Source: Bombyx mori (lineage: Eukaryota; Arthropoda; Insecta; Lepidoptera; Bombycidae). From it: a stretch of 64,000 nucleotides of DNA. Within the stretch, counting starts at the first letter, position 1. Every line of letters begins with the position of its first letter. The translations under genes and the position numbers were made by a program. Below the pieces are notes generated by a model. That model was given only the letters and a program-made list of their open reading frames with translations, had not been told where the DNA came from and ran no database searches. Location of the stretch: the NCBI RefSeq assembly GCF_030269925.1, contig NC_085108.1, positions 4,154,001-4,218,000 on the forward strand, read 5' to 3'. Shown here in pieces: positions 1 through 10,478 of this stretch.

Positions 1-253
1 AAACATTACACACACTACATACCATGTATTTGACGCACACACGCATGCATACTATTTATTGTCAAACTTTTGTTCTTGACGTCTGTTGTCAAATTGAGAA
101 TAGATTAAATATTGTTTGTCTTAGTTAATATTTTTTATAGTGTAGTCTTGGCGAAAATTGTGATTATAGAAGTATAAAATACAATACAATAGTGTACAAA
201 CTTACAATTCCAATTAATTATAGTCGAATTTCGACTACTGCGGGACCTCTAGT
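1..253 (-). repeat. Family A repeat, inverted copy cut by window edge
   Basis: Reverse complement of the family A copy at 430-850. The element start ACTAGAGGTCCCGCAG reads leftward from 253, and the copy probably continues beyond base 1. With its partner it forms a large inverted repeat. Confidence 0.85.
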
Positions 254-429
254 CTATTTAATACTATTTAGGTATCTTTCTTACTCTGCGAACTGATTTT
301 CTCCTAATTTCTTTTAATAGTAGCGTTGTTACTTAAAAAAAAATTTCTACGTGAATCTGAATTTTGATTATTAAATTTTTATTTGAAAAACTAGTCATTG
401 TATTATTGTTTTTAGTGCATTTAAAAAAA

Positions 430-850
430 ACTAGAGGTCCCGCAGTAGTCGAAATTCGACTATAATTAATTGGAATTGTAAGTTTGTATACTATTATGAT
501 TGTATTTCATACTTCTATAATCACAAATTTCGCCAAGGCGACACTATAAAAAAATATTAATAAAGACAAACAATATTTAATCTATTCTCAATTTGACAAC
601 AGACGTCAAGAACAAAAGATTGACAATAAATAGTATGCATGCGTGTGTGCGTCAAATACATGGTATGTAGTGTGTGTAATGTTTTCTTTATTGATTTAAT
701 GTATCTTTTATGCATTATTTTAAAAAAATATTACCATTGTGCACTCCTTCTCTATATTCTCTATAAGTGTGGAAAGTTTCATACTCCTCCGTCCGCGCAA
801 TTTTCGTAAAAAGGGATATAAAGTTTTTTCTTCACGTATTAATATATAGA
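430..850 (+). repeat. Family A repeat, full copy
   Basis: Starts ACTAGAGGTCCCGCAG and ends near ATTAATATATAGATA, about 420 bp. The same unit recurs at 17565-17990 and, diverged, at 56212-56630. No coding capacity is seen. The class is uncertain; it is probably a non-autonomous element. Confidence 0.8.
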
Positions 851-1102
851 TATATTGTTTTCGTTTTGAAACTGTCAGAGTAAGATGCTAATGAAAAATG
901 TATTACATAAAACGATTTTAAATCTTGAGATTTCGGTGATTATGGTCGAATTTCGATCATCAGACGTAAACTATTAATTAGCACTGTACAACAATACAAC
1001 GTCGTATGAATTCACAAATGTGTTCATCCGAAATTGAACCTTACGTTCTCACAGCGTCTCATCAAGGCAAACTTGGTAATCAAATGTAAAAAAAACCCAA
1101 GG
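851..1102. other. Non-coding stretch
   Basis: No gene seen. A short fragment near 937-965 (GGTCGAATTTCGATCATC) resembles the start of family A. Confidence 0.4.
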
Positions 1103-1550
1103 ATTTTTTTTTATTTTTTATTTCTTAGATGGGTGGACGAGCTCACAGCCCACCTGGTGTAAAGTGGTTACTGGAGCCCATAGACATTTACCACGTAAAT
1201 GCGTCACTCACCTTAAGATATAAGTTCTAAGGTCTCAAGTATAGTTACAACGGCTGCCCCGCCCTTCAAACCGAAACGCATTACTGCTTCACGGCAGAAA
1301 TAGACGGGGCGGTGGTACCTACCCGTGCGGACTCAGAAGAGGTCCTACCACCAGTAATTACGCAAATTATAATTTTGCGGGTTTCATTTTTATTACAAGA
1401 TGTTATTCCTTCACCGTGGAAATCAGTCGTGAACATATGTTGAGTACGTATTTCATTAGAAAAATTGGTACCCGCCTGCGGGATTCGAACACCGGCGCAT
1501 CGCTCAACACGAATCACTGGACGTCTTTATCCGTTAGGCCACGACGACTT
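1103..1550 (-). mobile_element. Bm1 SINE, near full length
   Basis: On the + strand it begins with a T-run and the A-tail complement (CTTAGATGGGTGGACGAGC) and ends with the tRNA-like head complement (TTAGGCCACGACGAC). It includes the complement of the B box and is close to the full-length size of about 440 bp. Confidence 0.92.
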
Positions 1551-2054
1551 CAGAAAATCAGGAATTATAGATATAACGGTTTTACTTCTATACGTTTCTA
1601 ATCCTATTCCGATAAAACTTGTTACGGTTGTTGACACTACAACGAAAGTTTTCGTCATAATACCATTAATGTAAAAAAAGCTAAACAAAAAAGCTCATAA
1701 AAAAAGCCATGTATATTATTATGCTAGTGTTAAGAATTCTTGTACGTCTTTGTATTTTAAGAAGCTTGAATAAATATTATTATTATTATTATTTATTATA
1801 AATGTAAGATAGAGGGCGTGCGAAATGCTTTAAGAAATTCAGATTTTTTTGTTGCAATTAACTACAGCGGATTTAACCTTACTAGTTCGAAGACAATTTT
1901 GAACGCAACGCTTCTATAGTGATCATTATCCTCGACTACCATATTCACTGGGGTCAGATATATACCCCTTCATGTTTTTCCGGCACCCATAACACAGGAG
2001 AAAATTCTAGTTTAGATCCGTCGAAAATGGAACGTTTGTTTATATTGATTTTTT
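1551..2054. other. Spacer, no gene seen
   Basis: AT-rich, with a short ATT run near 1778-1796. No supported exon. Confidence 0.4.
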
Positions 2055-2409
2055 TTTCTTTCCTACCTAAGCTGATAGCCTTGAGAGGCTATTTGAGCGT
2101 AACCTTAACTAGTAGGTGAGCTCGCGGGGCTCAAACCTGACGACGTTGCTAACACGAACCCTAGCAAGAGCCGTGCTTCGCAGAATCTACCACCGCATCG
2201 GAAACGTGACCCACTGAGAAGATCCGACGAGAAACTCAGTGGGCTGTGTCTATGGGTTAATTCACTCGTCGAGCTCTTCGTCGCAAGCGACGGGTTCGAC
2301 GGTGACCTGTGCTTGTGGTACCTAAAAGCACCGTTAATGGATCGGGAGGATCCGTAATGACGTGTTTATGGCAACGTCGACTGTTTACCATTCGGTCTAC
2401 AGGATCGGA
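2055..2409 (-). repeat. Family B repeat, long form
   Basis: Reverse-oriented: CCTACCTAAGCTGATAGCC end, the complement of the CCCACTGAGTTTCTCGCC core, then the outer part with GACGAAGGGCTCGACGAG-type sequence. Probably the 3' end of a non-LTR retrotransposon. Confidence 0.75.
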
Positions 2410-2727
2410 TATGTATTATATCGATACAGCCGAGGTCTCACTTCTCATTTCGCAAAGTTTAAATGTCGGTACTCTCTAGAATTCGTGCGTAAATCTAGTC
2501 GTGTAGTCTGAGAGTCCTCTCACCGGTTATATACATCGGAATGTCGTCGATCACCTTGGAAAATTAAACTACAGTAATTTTTATTGAAGCGACTAAGATT
2601 TGAAGAAGCGGAGAACATTTTAGATTTTAACCTTTTTAGTGCTGAGCTTATTTTTACGTATTTTGCAGAAATTGCTAAAGGATTTTATTGAAAAAGTACT
2701 TTAGGACAAAGAAAAAAATACAGTATA
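2410..2727. other. Spacer, no gene seen
   Basis: I see no repeat hallmark and no supported exon here. Confidence 0.35.
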
Positions 2728-3149
2728 CTTTTTTTTTGTTTAGATAGTTGAGCGAGCTCACGGCCCACCTGATGTAAGTGATTACCGGAGCCCATAGACA
2801 TCTACAACGTAAATGCCGCCACCCACCTTGAGACACGGTTTCACTTTTAACAGTACAACGGCTGCCCCGCCCTTCAAACCGAAATGCATTACTGGTTCAC
2901 GGCAGAAATAGCCAGAGTGGTGGTACCTACCCGTGAGGACTCACAAGAGGTCCTACCATCAGTAATTACGCAAATTATAATGTTTGCGGGTTTGATTTTT
3001 ATTACACTCACAGTGGAAGACAATCGTGAACATTTAAGTAAGTACGTATTTCATTGGAAAATTTGGTACCCGCCTGCGGGATTCGAACACCGTTGCATCG
3101 CTACATACGAATGCACCGGACGTCTTATCCTTTAGGCCACGACGGCTTT
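2728..3149 (-). mobile_element. Bm1 SINE, near full length
   Basis: Diverged copy with a T-run at the left, the complement of GAGCTCGTCC/GGTGGGC motifs, and the tRNA-like head complement TTTAGGCCACGACGGC at the right. Confidence 0.9.
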
Positions 3150-3477
3150 AATTAATGCTAAATTCACAGCAAAATAATTATAAACGGTTATTTATAAATG
3201 TTATTAACTTATTCAAAAGGTTATACATGTGCGCGCTAAGCACACTTTCGTATCTATAATCAAACCACGCAAATAGTCGGTATTCAGACGTGCCGCACTT
3301 TATACGCTTTAATAGTGCGTCGGTCTATCGACGGTTCGCGTTTTGAGGGTTAACTATTTGCGTAAACTCTTAAAAGTCCCTGAATATGACAATCGAATGA
3401 ACGTCGCAGTTTTGTTGCATCCGATTTTTTGTTTAAGCGTACGCTGATGGTCTAGAGAGACCATGTCAGCGTCACCG

Positions 3478-3690
3478 GGCTAGTAGGTGAGCTCACGGGG
3501 ATTAAACCTGACGGTGTTGCTAACACGAACCCTAGCAAGAGCCGTGCTTCGCAGAATCTACCTCCGGATCGGAAACGCGACCCACTGAGAAGATCCCAAG
3601 CGAAACTCAGTGGGCTGTGTCTGCGGGTTAATTTACTCGCCGAGCCCTTCGTCGCGAGCGACGGGTTTGACGAGAACGATAACGGTGCTT
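3478..3690 (-). repeat. Family B repeat
   Basis: AGTAGGTGAGCTCACGGGG start, complement of the CCGGATC/CTCAGTGGG core and the CTCGTCGAGCCCTTCGTCGC outer part. Confidence 0.7.
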
Positions 3691-3791
3691 CCGATCTGCG
3701 TCATCATTTGAACTGACTTAAATAATTTAAAATTTTTACATAGTTGACCTAAATCGAAATAAATAGTAATTTATATCAAAAGAAATATTAA

Positions 3792-3905
3792 GTCCATCTT
3801 TTTTTTTATCCCGTGCAGGCAGACGGACATACGGCCCACATGATGGTGAGTGGTTACCGTCGCCCATGAACGCCAGCAATGCCAGGAGCAGAACCAAGCC
3901 GCTGT
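3792..3905 (-). repeat. Family D LINE tail
   Basis: Reverse complement of the GTAGGCAGCGGCTTGG-type tail: a T-run, CAGACGGACATACGGCCCAC, then AATGCCAGGAGCAGAACCAA. Confidence 0.7.
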
Positions 3906-4111
3906 CTATCACACTTTAATGAAGATACGTTTTACAAAGACGGTTCATTATAGGACCTGAACGGTATATTCGTTCCGTCGTCTGGTTCGTGTCAGTCTTT
4001 TAGGAAGTCAACAAAAAGAACTGCCTTCCGCTAGTCACGTCCGACCTTGTTCCATTTCTTTTCGAATTCTTGTCAAGTCTCTGTCTTAGTCTGTGTCTAG
4101 TCGTGGGTGGT

Positions 4112-4226
4112 TTAAGGTGGGTGGCGCATTTACGTTGTGGATGTCTATGGGCTCCAGTAACCACTTAACACCAGGTGGGCTGTGAGCTCGTCCACCCATC
4201 TAAGCAATAAATAAATAAATAAAAAG
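4112..4226 (+). mobile_element. Bm1 SINE, 3' fragment
   Basis: Only the last part of Bm1 (GGTGGGTGGCGCATTTACG to ATCTAAGCAATAAATAAA); 5' truncated. Confidence 0.85.
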
Positions 4227-4689
4227 TCGTTGTAGGTCTTATGTCCAGTCAAAGAGGTTGCATGTCACGACTGGACCTATTCTTAAACATGCTACACTTA
4301 TATATCGTGGATGGCACTCTGTCTCTATTGCGCATGCTCGGTGGGTTCGCCCTTTCCTCCTGGATCCACGTGGGCTATAATTGTGAAACGTTATACAAGA
4401 AAACGTGACTTCACTCTATAGCGTTAAGAGAAAACAATTTTCGCGCCTTTATTTTCTTCTTTTATTTCATTTAAAAATAGAAGCAGGCGAGCAAGTAACC
4501 TTAAAAAGTCTTGGAGTTCATAAATTGGTACTAGTCCTTTCTATATTTATTTACTAGTGCATTCGAGTTTGCGGAGTTAGCAAACAAGATGAGGGTATAA
4601 ATAGACTTGCACTAATGTCTCATAAATGTACACATCAATTATTATTCTATCTATTATTTATCAGCTCAGACATGCACTGGAGAACATAG

Positions 4690-4975
4690 GTCGCATCCAA
4701 GGTTCGCCACACTGATGGTGCCTGGTTCAGCGCTGTCTATTTTCAGCGACTTCCCGCGCCCTTTAAAAGGGCATCCACGTTGGGAAAGGCCTGCCCGTAC
4801 TAAGTCTTTGTGTATGCATGGCCACTCGAGAACTTTTTGTCTTAGTGGCCATCTGTCTTACAAGCAATATGCCCTGCTCACAACCACTTCATGCTCGCAA
4901 TCCTTAGCCCAAAGCCTACGGGCTTTACTCAATTGGCCTTGGCCTCTATGGACCCAAGTTAGCCTATTGAATTTT
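4690..4975 (-). mobile_element. RTE-like LINE reverse-transcriptase remnant
   Basis: Read on the minus strand, broken frames carry the motif SMKW-L-AGHIA-KTDGH, matching the C-terminal KW-WAGH-AR-DGRW block seen in the LINE piece at 57843-58195. Stops interrupt it, so it is a dead fragment. The + strand open frame here is a shadow. Confidence 0.55.
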
Positions 4976-5240
4976 TAAAATGTATGTATGTATGTAATTA
5001 TAATATTTCTCGAAATAAAAACAGCAAATGTTTGTCTTGAATTTTCTTCTTAAAAATCACATTATGATTGCAACCAAAGTGACTAACTAAACTGTTCTTT
5101 AAATTAACCATTAATGAATACAATTAGAACAGCATTCACTCAGGTCATATGTCAGTAGATAGAATATTCTAAAGTTCCACTTTTCACTTGTGATAGTTTC
5201 TATTAAAATAATGCATCGTCATTTAATATTATTATTATTA

Positions 5241-5374
5241 TTTTTTTTATTGCTTAGATGGGTGGACGAGCTCACAGCCCACCTGGTGTTAAATGGTTAC
5301 TGGAGCCCATAGATATCCACAACGTAAACGCGCCACCCACCTTGAGATACAAGTTCTAAGGTCTCAAGTATAGT
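5241..5374 (-). mobile_element. Bm1 SINE, 3' fragment
   Basis: T-run and TTGCTTAGATGGGTGGACGA at the left; stops after the TCTAAGGTCTCAAGTATAG region, so 5' truncated. Confidence 0.88.
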
Positions 5375-5836
5375 AACGCTAATTGGTGATGGCCTGTACC
5401 TCTGGCATGCTGTTATGTCTGTCTGTTATGTGACAGATGGGCCCTATGCTATCACTGATAGACCCAGATAAACAGAATAGTAGGCAATACTGAATATTAA
5501 AAAGAAAGGAAGGTGTCTAGAAAGGGTCTGACTGAAGGTAGACCTCATCTGCTTATAGCAAAATAGACTTACACATTTACCTTAAACAATTGGCTACATA
5601 ACTATTTGTATGTTCTCAATCACTAAACAGAACCAGTACCTTTTTATCCACAAGTCATTTTGACACACTCCTATCTATCTCTAAAATTATACTTTGCTTG
5701 GAGTTTCTTTCATATAATAATGTTATTTCAACATTATTATGAAAATACAATAAATGGATAGGAATGGGATATTTTTGTTGGGCATTTTAAAATACAAATT
5801 TCAGTGTAAACATTTACAATAATAAAATGTAAATCA

Positions 5837-6007
5837 TCAAGCTAAAAATTTATGAAATAAAAAAACAAGAAACAGAGATACTGTGCAACATTGCAATGGA
5901 TATATAATCTGAGCGGGGTTGTCATCATGCAATAAACCGGTCTTAAAACTCATGCCAAATTCCGAAGCAGAATCACAAGGGGATATAAAAGGAGAGTTAC
6001 TATGGTT
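5837..6007 (-). CDS. Possible terminal exon of an unknown minus-strand gene
   Basis: After a plausible acceptor (CTTGTAG, minus strand) at 6008-6014 a frame of 56 codons stays open to TGA. It starts NHSNSPF and ends in a hydrophobic stretch (TVSLFLVFLFHKFLA). I recognise no family. The pairing with the exon at 7236-7308 is a guess based only on strand and open phase. It could be a chance ORF in AT-rich DNA. Confidence 0.2.
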   Translation of the reverse strand, partial: NHSNSPFISPCDSASEFGMSFKTGLLHDDNPAQIIYPLQCCTVSLFLVFLFHKFLA

Positions 6008-6299
6008 CTACAAGTTTAATTGAAGCAAAATAGGTATTATGTAAAAAAAATATGTTGACTCATCCCAAGTTACAAGTCAATATGGTAAATATCGCTTGAC
6101 ATTAGCTGATAATTATGTGTAACGATGTTCTCTGGGTGAACCGGCATACTACACCCACTAATCAGCAGTTTCATACACATATGAGTGCATTATAATCCCA
6201 CAGAAGGGATGGGATCATCTGGTCATTTCTGCAGCAAAGCAGTGATACATTCTGCTTTGAATGGTAGTGTATTGAAATATAATACCATTCAAAACAATC

Positions 6300-6612
6300 A
6301 AGCAATCGATTGTTTTATAGTATGTTGTGGTTTATATAATTTATTTTATTTGATACGTATTTGTATGTATGTATCTATGTATTTGTTTTGGAATTGTAAT
6401 TATTACCTAGTGTTCATGTTACTCATGTCTATTGTCTACTATAATTCATTAAATTATCGCCATGTATTAACTTTAACACAGTTACGCACTTCTTAAATCT
6501 TTCACTTCATCAACGAGGGTTAACTGGAAGAGAATGCCTGTATGGCGTTAAGTTCGTCTTTGTACAATATTTTTGTGCAATAAAGAAATTTCATTCATTC
6601 ATTCAAAGTTCA
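6300..6612 (+). mobile_element. Non-LTR retrotransposon 3' UTR
   Basis: AT-rich segment ending GTGCAATAAAGAAATTT followed by an (ATTC)n tail near 6590-6604, the typical 3' end of an insect LINE. No intact coding region. Confidence 0.5.
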
Positions 6613-6924
6613 AGTTCATGTTTAAGGCGGCATATAGTAAAGTTTCTGGGCTTCGCGAACTGCTTAACACGAGGAGGGCCAAAGCTCATATAAGTAAATA
6701 CGTAGAAAAACTTAATTATATGCTTGAAGGCTTTTTTATGTTATCAAGTTTACTTTAGACAACTAATTTAACTAGTAGATAGAGAGGCTTCACATCGGCA
6801 TCATATAGCTTTATTTAAAAATCTTACAGCAAACAAAACAAAAGCAAAGGCATTCTTATAAATAAGAATTAGGTGTACTTTTGAAGCCACCTTGGCCGAT
6901 TGTCTAAATTCTAAGCTCTATGTT

Positions 6925-7127
6925 TTTTTTTTTTTTTTTTATCCTACCTATGCCTATAGGCATGAGAGGCTATATCACCGTAACCCTAGCGTGTAGGTGA
7001 GTTCCCGGTGCTCAAACCGGAGGTGTTGTTAGTACTGGTCCTAGCAAGAGCAGTGCTCTGCAGAATCTACCACCGAATCGAAAGCGCGACCCACTGATAT
7101 GATCGGGCGAGAAACTCAGTGGGCTTA
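6925..7127 (-). repeat. Family B repeat
   Basis: Long T-run, CCTACCTATGCCTATAGGC, GTAGGTGAGTTCCCGG, then the complement of the CTCAGTGGGTCGC core. Confidence 0.75.
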
Positions 7128-7235
7128 AATTCTATTGACATACGGCAAGCATGAATACAAATGGACGCTCCATAAAAAATAAGGGAGGGTAGGGTTTCAA
7201 CATCTATTGAAATAAAATAAAAAAAATTGGCTTAC

Positions 7236-7308
7236 CTGCGAATATGTGAGTCTTAACGCGTACTGGGCAACTTGTGTCGTTTTCATTATGTCCGATCCAA
7301 ATGATATA
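7236..7308 (-). CDS. Candidate internal or start exon, unknown minus-strand gene
   Basis: On the minus strand this 73-bp block has a near-ideal acceptor (TTTTTATTTTTCAG) and donor (CAG|GTAAGC). Two frames are open: one contains ATG and reads MKTTQVAQYALRLTYSQ to the donor in phase 0; the other reads YIIWIGHNENDTSCP. A possible non-coding first exon lies upstream near 7546-7600 (donor CT|GTACGT, minus strand). I do not recognise the product. The splice sites are the main support. Confidence 0.35.
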
Positions 7309-7619
7309 CTGAAAAATAAAAATCCATATAGAAAACACGAATTAACAACAAAATCACTATCTTTAATAATGAAAGGAATTTAACACTTTTACATAACCTA
7401 TTCACGATTCGTAACTCTTAAAACATTTAATATTATTAATAGTTATGTACCAGATAATATATAAGAAACTCGAAAGCAATGTTAATTGGACGTTTTAAAC
7501 GTAAGAACAAATAAAACTTTACAATATTTGAACTACGTACAGACACCCGCTGATCTTCGCGAATGAAAGAAAAATTGTCTTCTCTCGGCGGTCTTGCTCA
7601 AATAGATGTCAAAAATCAA

Positions 7620-8174
7620 ATCTGTCAAACATGACAGTTAGTGCTGCCATTTTTTTTTTGAGCTTATGGCCTGGTCCTGATCCTGACCTTTAGGCCATGA
7701 TGCCATTTTAAGCAAACCTACGAAGTAGAGATGATAAAAATGTTCAACCCTGGTCACAGAGTTTATTAATCATAGAATGATAAGGAATTCAAAGCAGTAA
7801 TATACATTGCTTTACACTCGAGCGGTGTTAATAAGTGTTGACTAAAGTTATGTTAACTATTGAATAATAGAGGGCAGTATACAAAGATAGATGCGTCTAT
7901 TCATCGACAGATGGCAGTGAAAGTAGGATTTCTACTTTTTTAAATCATTTATTCTGTATTTAATTTAAGATAAATCTAATAGATAACTACTAGTGGTAAG
8001 ATATGTTAAAATAAAGTAAAATAAGGAGTAGTAGATCTTATCCGTGTTGACTGACAATACACAAAAAAAAATTTTTTTTTCTCCAATAACATTTTAAATT
8101 ATTTACAAACAAAAATGGTTGTATTCAATTATTTTACCATTTAATTGTGTACATCTTTAATATTAGTGTTCAAC
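7620..8174. other. Spacer, no gene seen
   Basis: AT-rich, with an A-run joined to a T-run near 8060-8080. No supported exon. Confidence 0.35.
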
Positions 8175-8381
8175 TCAGAGTGTTCTCATTGAGTTAGCCA
8201 ACATTCCGATCGTAAGATTAACAGGGAATGCCGTAGTAGCTGACCAACATACCATTGGAGGGATGTCAGTGGATGTCTTCATTTTCTTCACACACTTCCA
8301 CATATTTCGAGACGTTTGATCAGTCCCTTCAAATATCGGACACGTTAAATCCTGTATTGTTCTGTACTGTTCACAATCCAT
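8175..8381 (-). other. Unidentified 68-codon ORF
   Basis: Minus-strand frame starting MDCEQYRTIQDLTCP, with three cysteines and balanced composition unlike AT-rich noise. It abuts a Bm1 copy at 8400 upstream on its own strand. It could be a coding fragment of a transposon or chance; no family recognised. Confidence 0.2.
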
Positions 8382-8399
8382 CTTAATATGTTTTTATTG

Positions 8400-8715
8400 G
8401 TGGTAGGGCTTTTTGTGAGCCCGCACAAGTTGGTACCACCATCCTAGCTATTTCTGTCGTGAAGCAGTAATGCGTTTCGGTTTCAAGGGTGGAGTAGCCG
8501 TTGTAGTGTAAAACTGAGACTTAGCAGTTCGATAGATGGGTGGCGCCATTTATGTTGTTGATATCTATGGGCTCCAGTGACCACTTAACACCAGGGGGAC
8601 CGTGAGCTCGTCCGGGTTGATATGCTGTTCATGTCTATGGGCTCATAACTCAGTGAGCACTCAAAACCAGAAAGACCGTGAGCTCGTCCGGGTTGATGGG
8701 TCTGTGTAATAAATA
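8400..8715 (+). mobile_element. Diverged Bm1 SINE with duplicated 3' part
   Basis: Bm1 from the GGTGGTAGG region onward. The segment ending GTGAGCTCGTCCGGGTTGAT occurs twice in a row (near 8561-8630 and 8636-8700), a local tandem duplication. Confidence 0.75.
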
Positions 8716-8764
8716 CATATATATAAATTTATTAAAGCCAAGCTTTATTTTGAATTCGGAACTC

Positions 8765-8911
8765 TTTTTTATTTTTATTTTTTATTGCTTAGATGGGTGG
8801 ACGAGCTCACAGCCCACCTGGTATTAAGTGGTTACTGGAGCCCATAGAAATCCACAACGTAAATGCGCCACCCACCTTGAAATATAAGTTCTAAGGTCTC
8901 AAGTATAGTTA
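8765..8911 (-). mobile_element. Bm1 SINE, 3' fragment
   Basis: T-run, TTGCTTAGATGGGTGGACGA, ends at the GTCTCAAGTATAGTT region; 5' truncated. Confidence 0.88.
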
Positions 8912-10321
8912 CACACATACTTAATTTAGATTTAGAGAATAGTGGACTTTTTAGAAAAACTCGAGAATCCACATTGATGTCTAGGGGCTATTATATATTA
9001 TTATTATTATAATAAGCCACGATTATTATGTTTAATTATTAAGAAACATTAAATAAATTGAAACAATTAACATCTCGTCTCTGCAACCTGTATTGATACT
9101 GCATTATTTTGAATGTTATTATTCATCGTTTGATCAATCATCTTCGTTAAAGGTTACGTTAAAAGTAAATATTGGCTTGACCTAAATTTAAATTAATTTT
9201 GTCTATGAACAAAATGCAGTCGTATTTTTCTTTGATGTTCGATTTTTTTTTATTTTTAGGTACTACGTTTTAGCAGAGTAAACACAATTATATAGTGTTC
9301 GACTGTAAGAGTTGTGGACTTGGACGCAATTACTCGCGTTCCCGCCAAAAATTCTCAAAAATGTTTGTTAATGATTATAACATCTGTGGTTGATGTAGTT
9401 CATAATTAAATGTATTTGGAAACGTATCAAATGTGGTATTTATTAGTTTTTAATTAGATTCGCTCAATATTTGCTTATCAAAGCTTAAAATTATAAACCG
9501 AATGAAGGTTTTTGTCGCCATGTTTGAATTTCTGGGTGACGGCTTGAAAATATTGAATACTAGCTAACCCAGCAGACTTGGTAGTGCCTAAATCGATAAA
9601 TAAAAGACCTAAACTTTTGTATAAAATAAACTTGAAACAAACAAAACGAATCCGTACGACGGGGGACACATCAAAGGAAAAACAAAATTGTTATTTTTAT
9701 TTAATTCCGAGCATTTTCATATTTATCTGCCTTTTAAACCTTCTCTGGACTTTTAGCGAGACTAACGAACAGCAATTCATTTATGTATATATATATATAT
9801 ATATAGATATAAATAACATATCATGAAAAATTATTATACGGTAAACCACAATAAGCACACTGCAATGAAACGCCATTGAACCTTTTAATAATTCTTAATT
9901 ACGTTCTTCTATTTCGTTACAAGTAAAATCAGGATATATCTAAAATCCACTTAAGCGTTAAATTACACTGGTTACTAGGCTAAACACACATCACAGTTTA
10001 CATTCAAGTTATCTCGTAAGATATTAACTGATAACGTTAAATAGAACGTACAGATACAACGTGATGCTGAAATTTTTATTATCGAGATACCTATGTTCGG
10101 TTTCCTTTGCTTTGGTTTTTTTTTTACATTTTACTCTATTATTTTTAATTCGTGCCAGGTCAATTCGATGGATTAGTTTGAGAGATTATTATATTATCTG
10201 TAGCATGCTTAATTGCTTTTTTGATGAAATGGTTCATTAACTTTAATAATATTATTATCTTTCATTTCAAATGTAGTATTTGGGTAGATATAGTTTTGCT
10301 ATTATTTTGTTAAATTTTACC
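8912..10321. other. AT-rich intergenic DNA
   Basis: No supported exon. A (TA)n microsatellite sits at about 9786-9804 and a family E core fragment (CGCGTTCCCGCCAAAAA) near 9333-9352. Confidence 0.35.
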
Positions 10322-10478
10322 TATCAGTGGGTCGCGTTTCCGATTCAGTGTTAGATTCTGCGAAGCACTGCTATTGCTAGGGCCAGTGTTAACACGTGCG
10401 GTTTGAGCCCCTAGAGCTCACCTACACGCTATGGCAACGCTGATATAGCCTCTCAAGGCTATCAGCATAGGTAGGAAA
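10322..10478 (+). repeat. Family B repeat, truncated
   Basis: Starts inside the core (CAGTGGGTCGCGTTTCCGAT) and runs to ATCAGCATAGGTAGGAAAAA. Confidence 0.75.
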
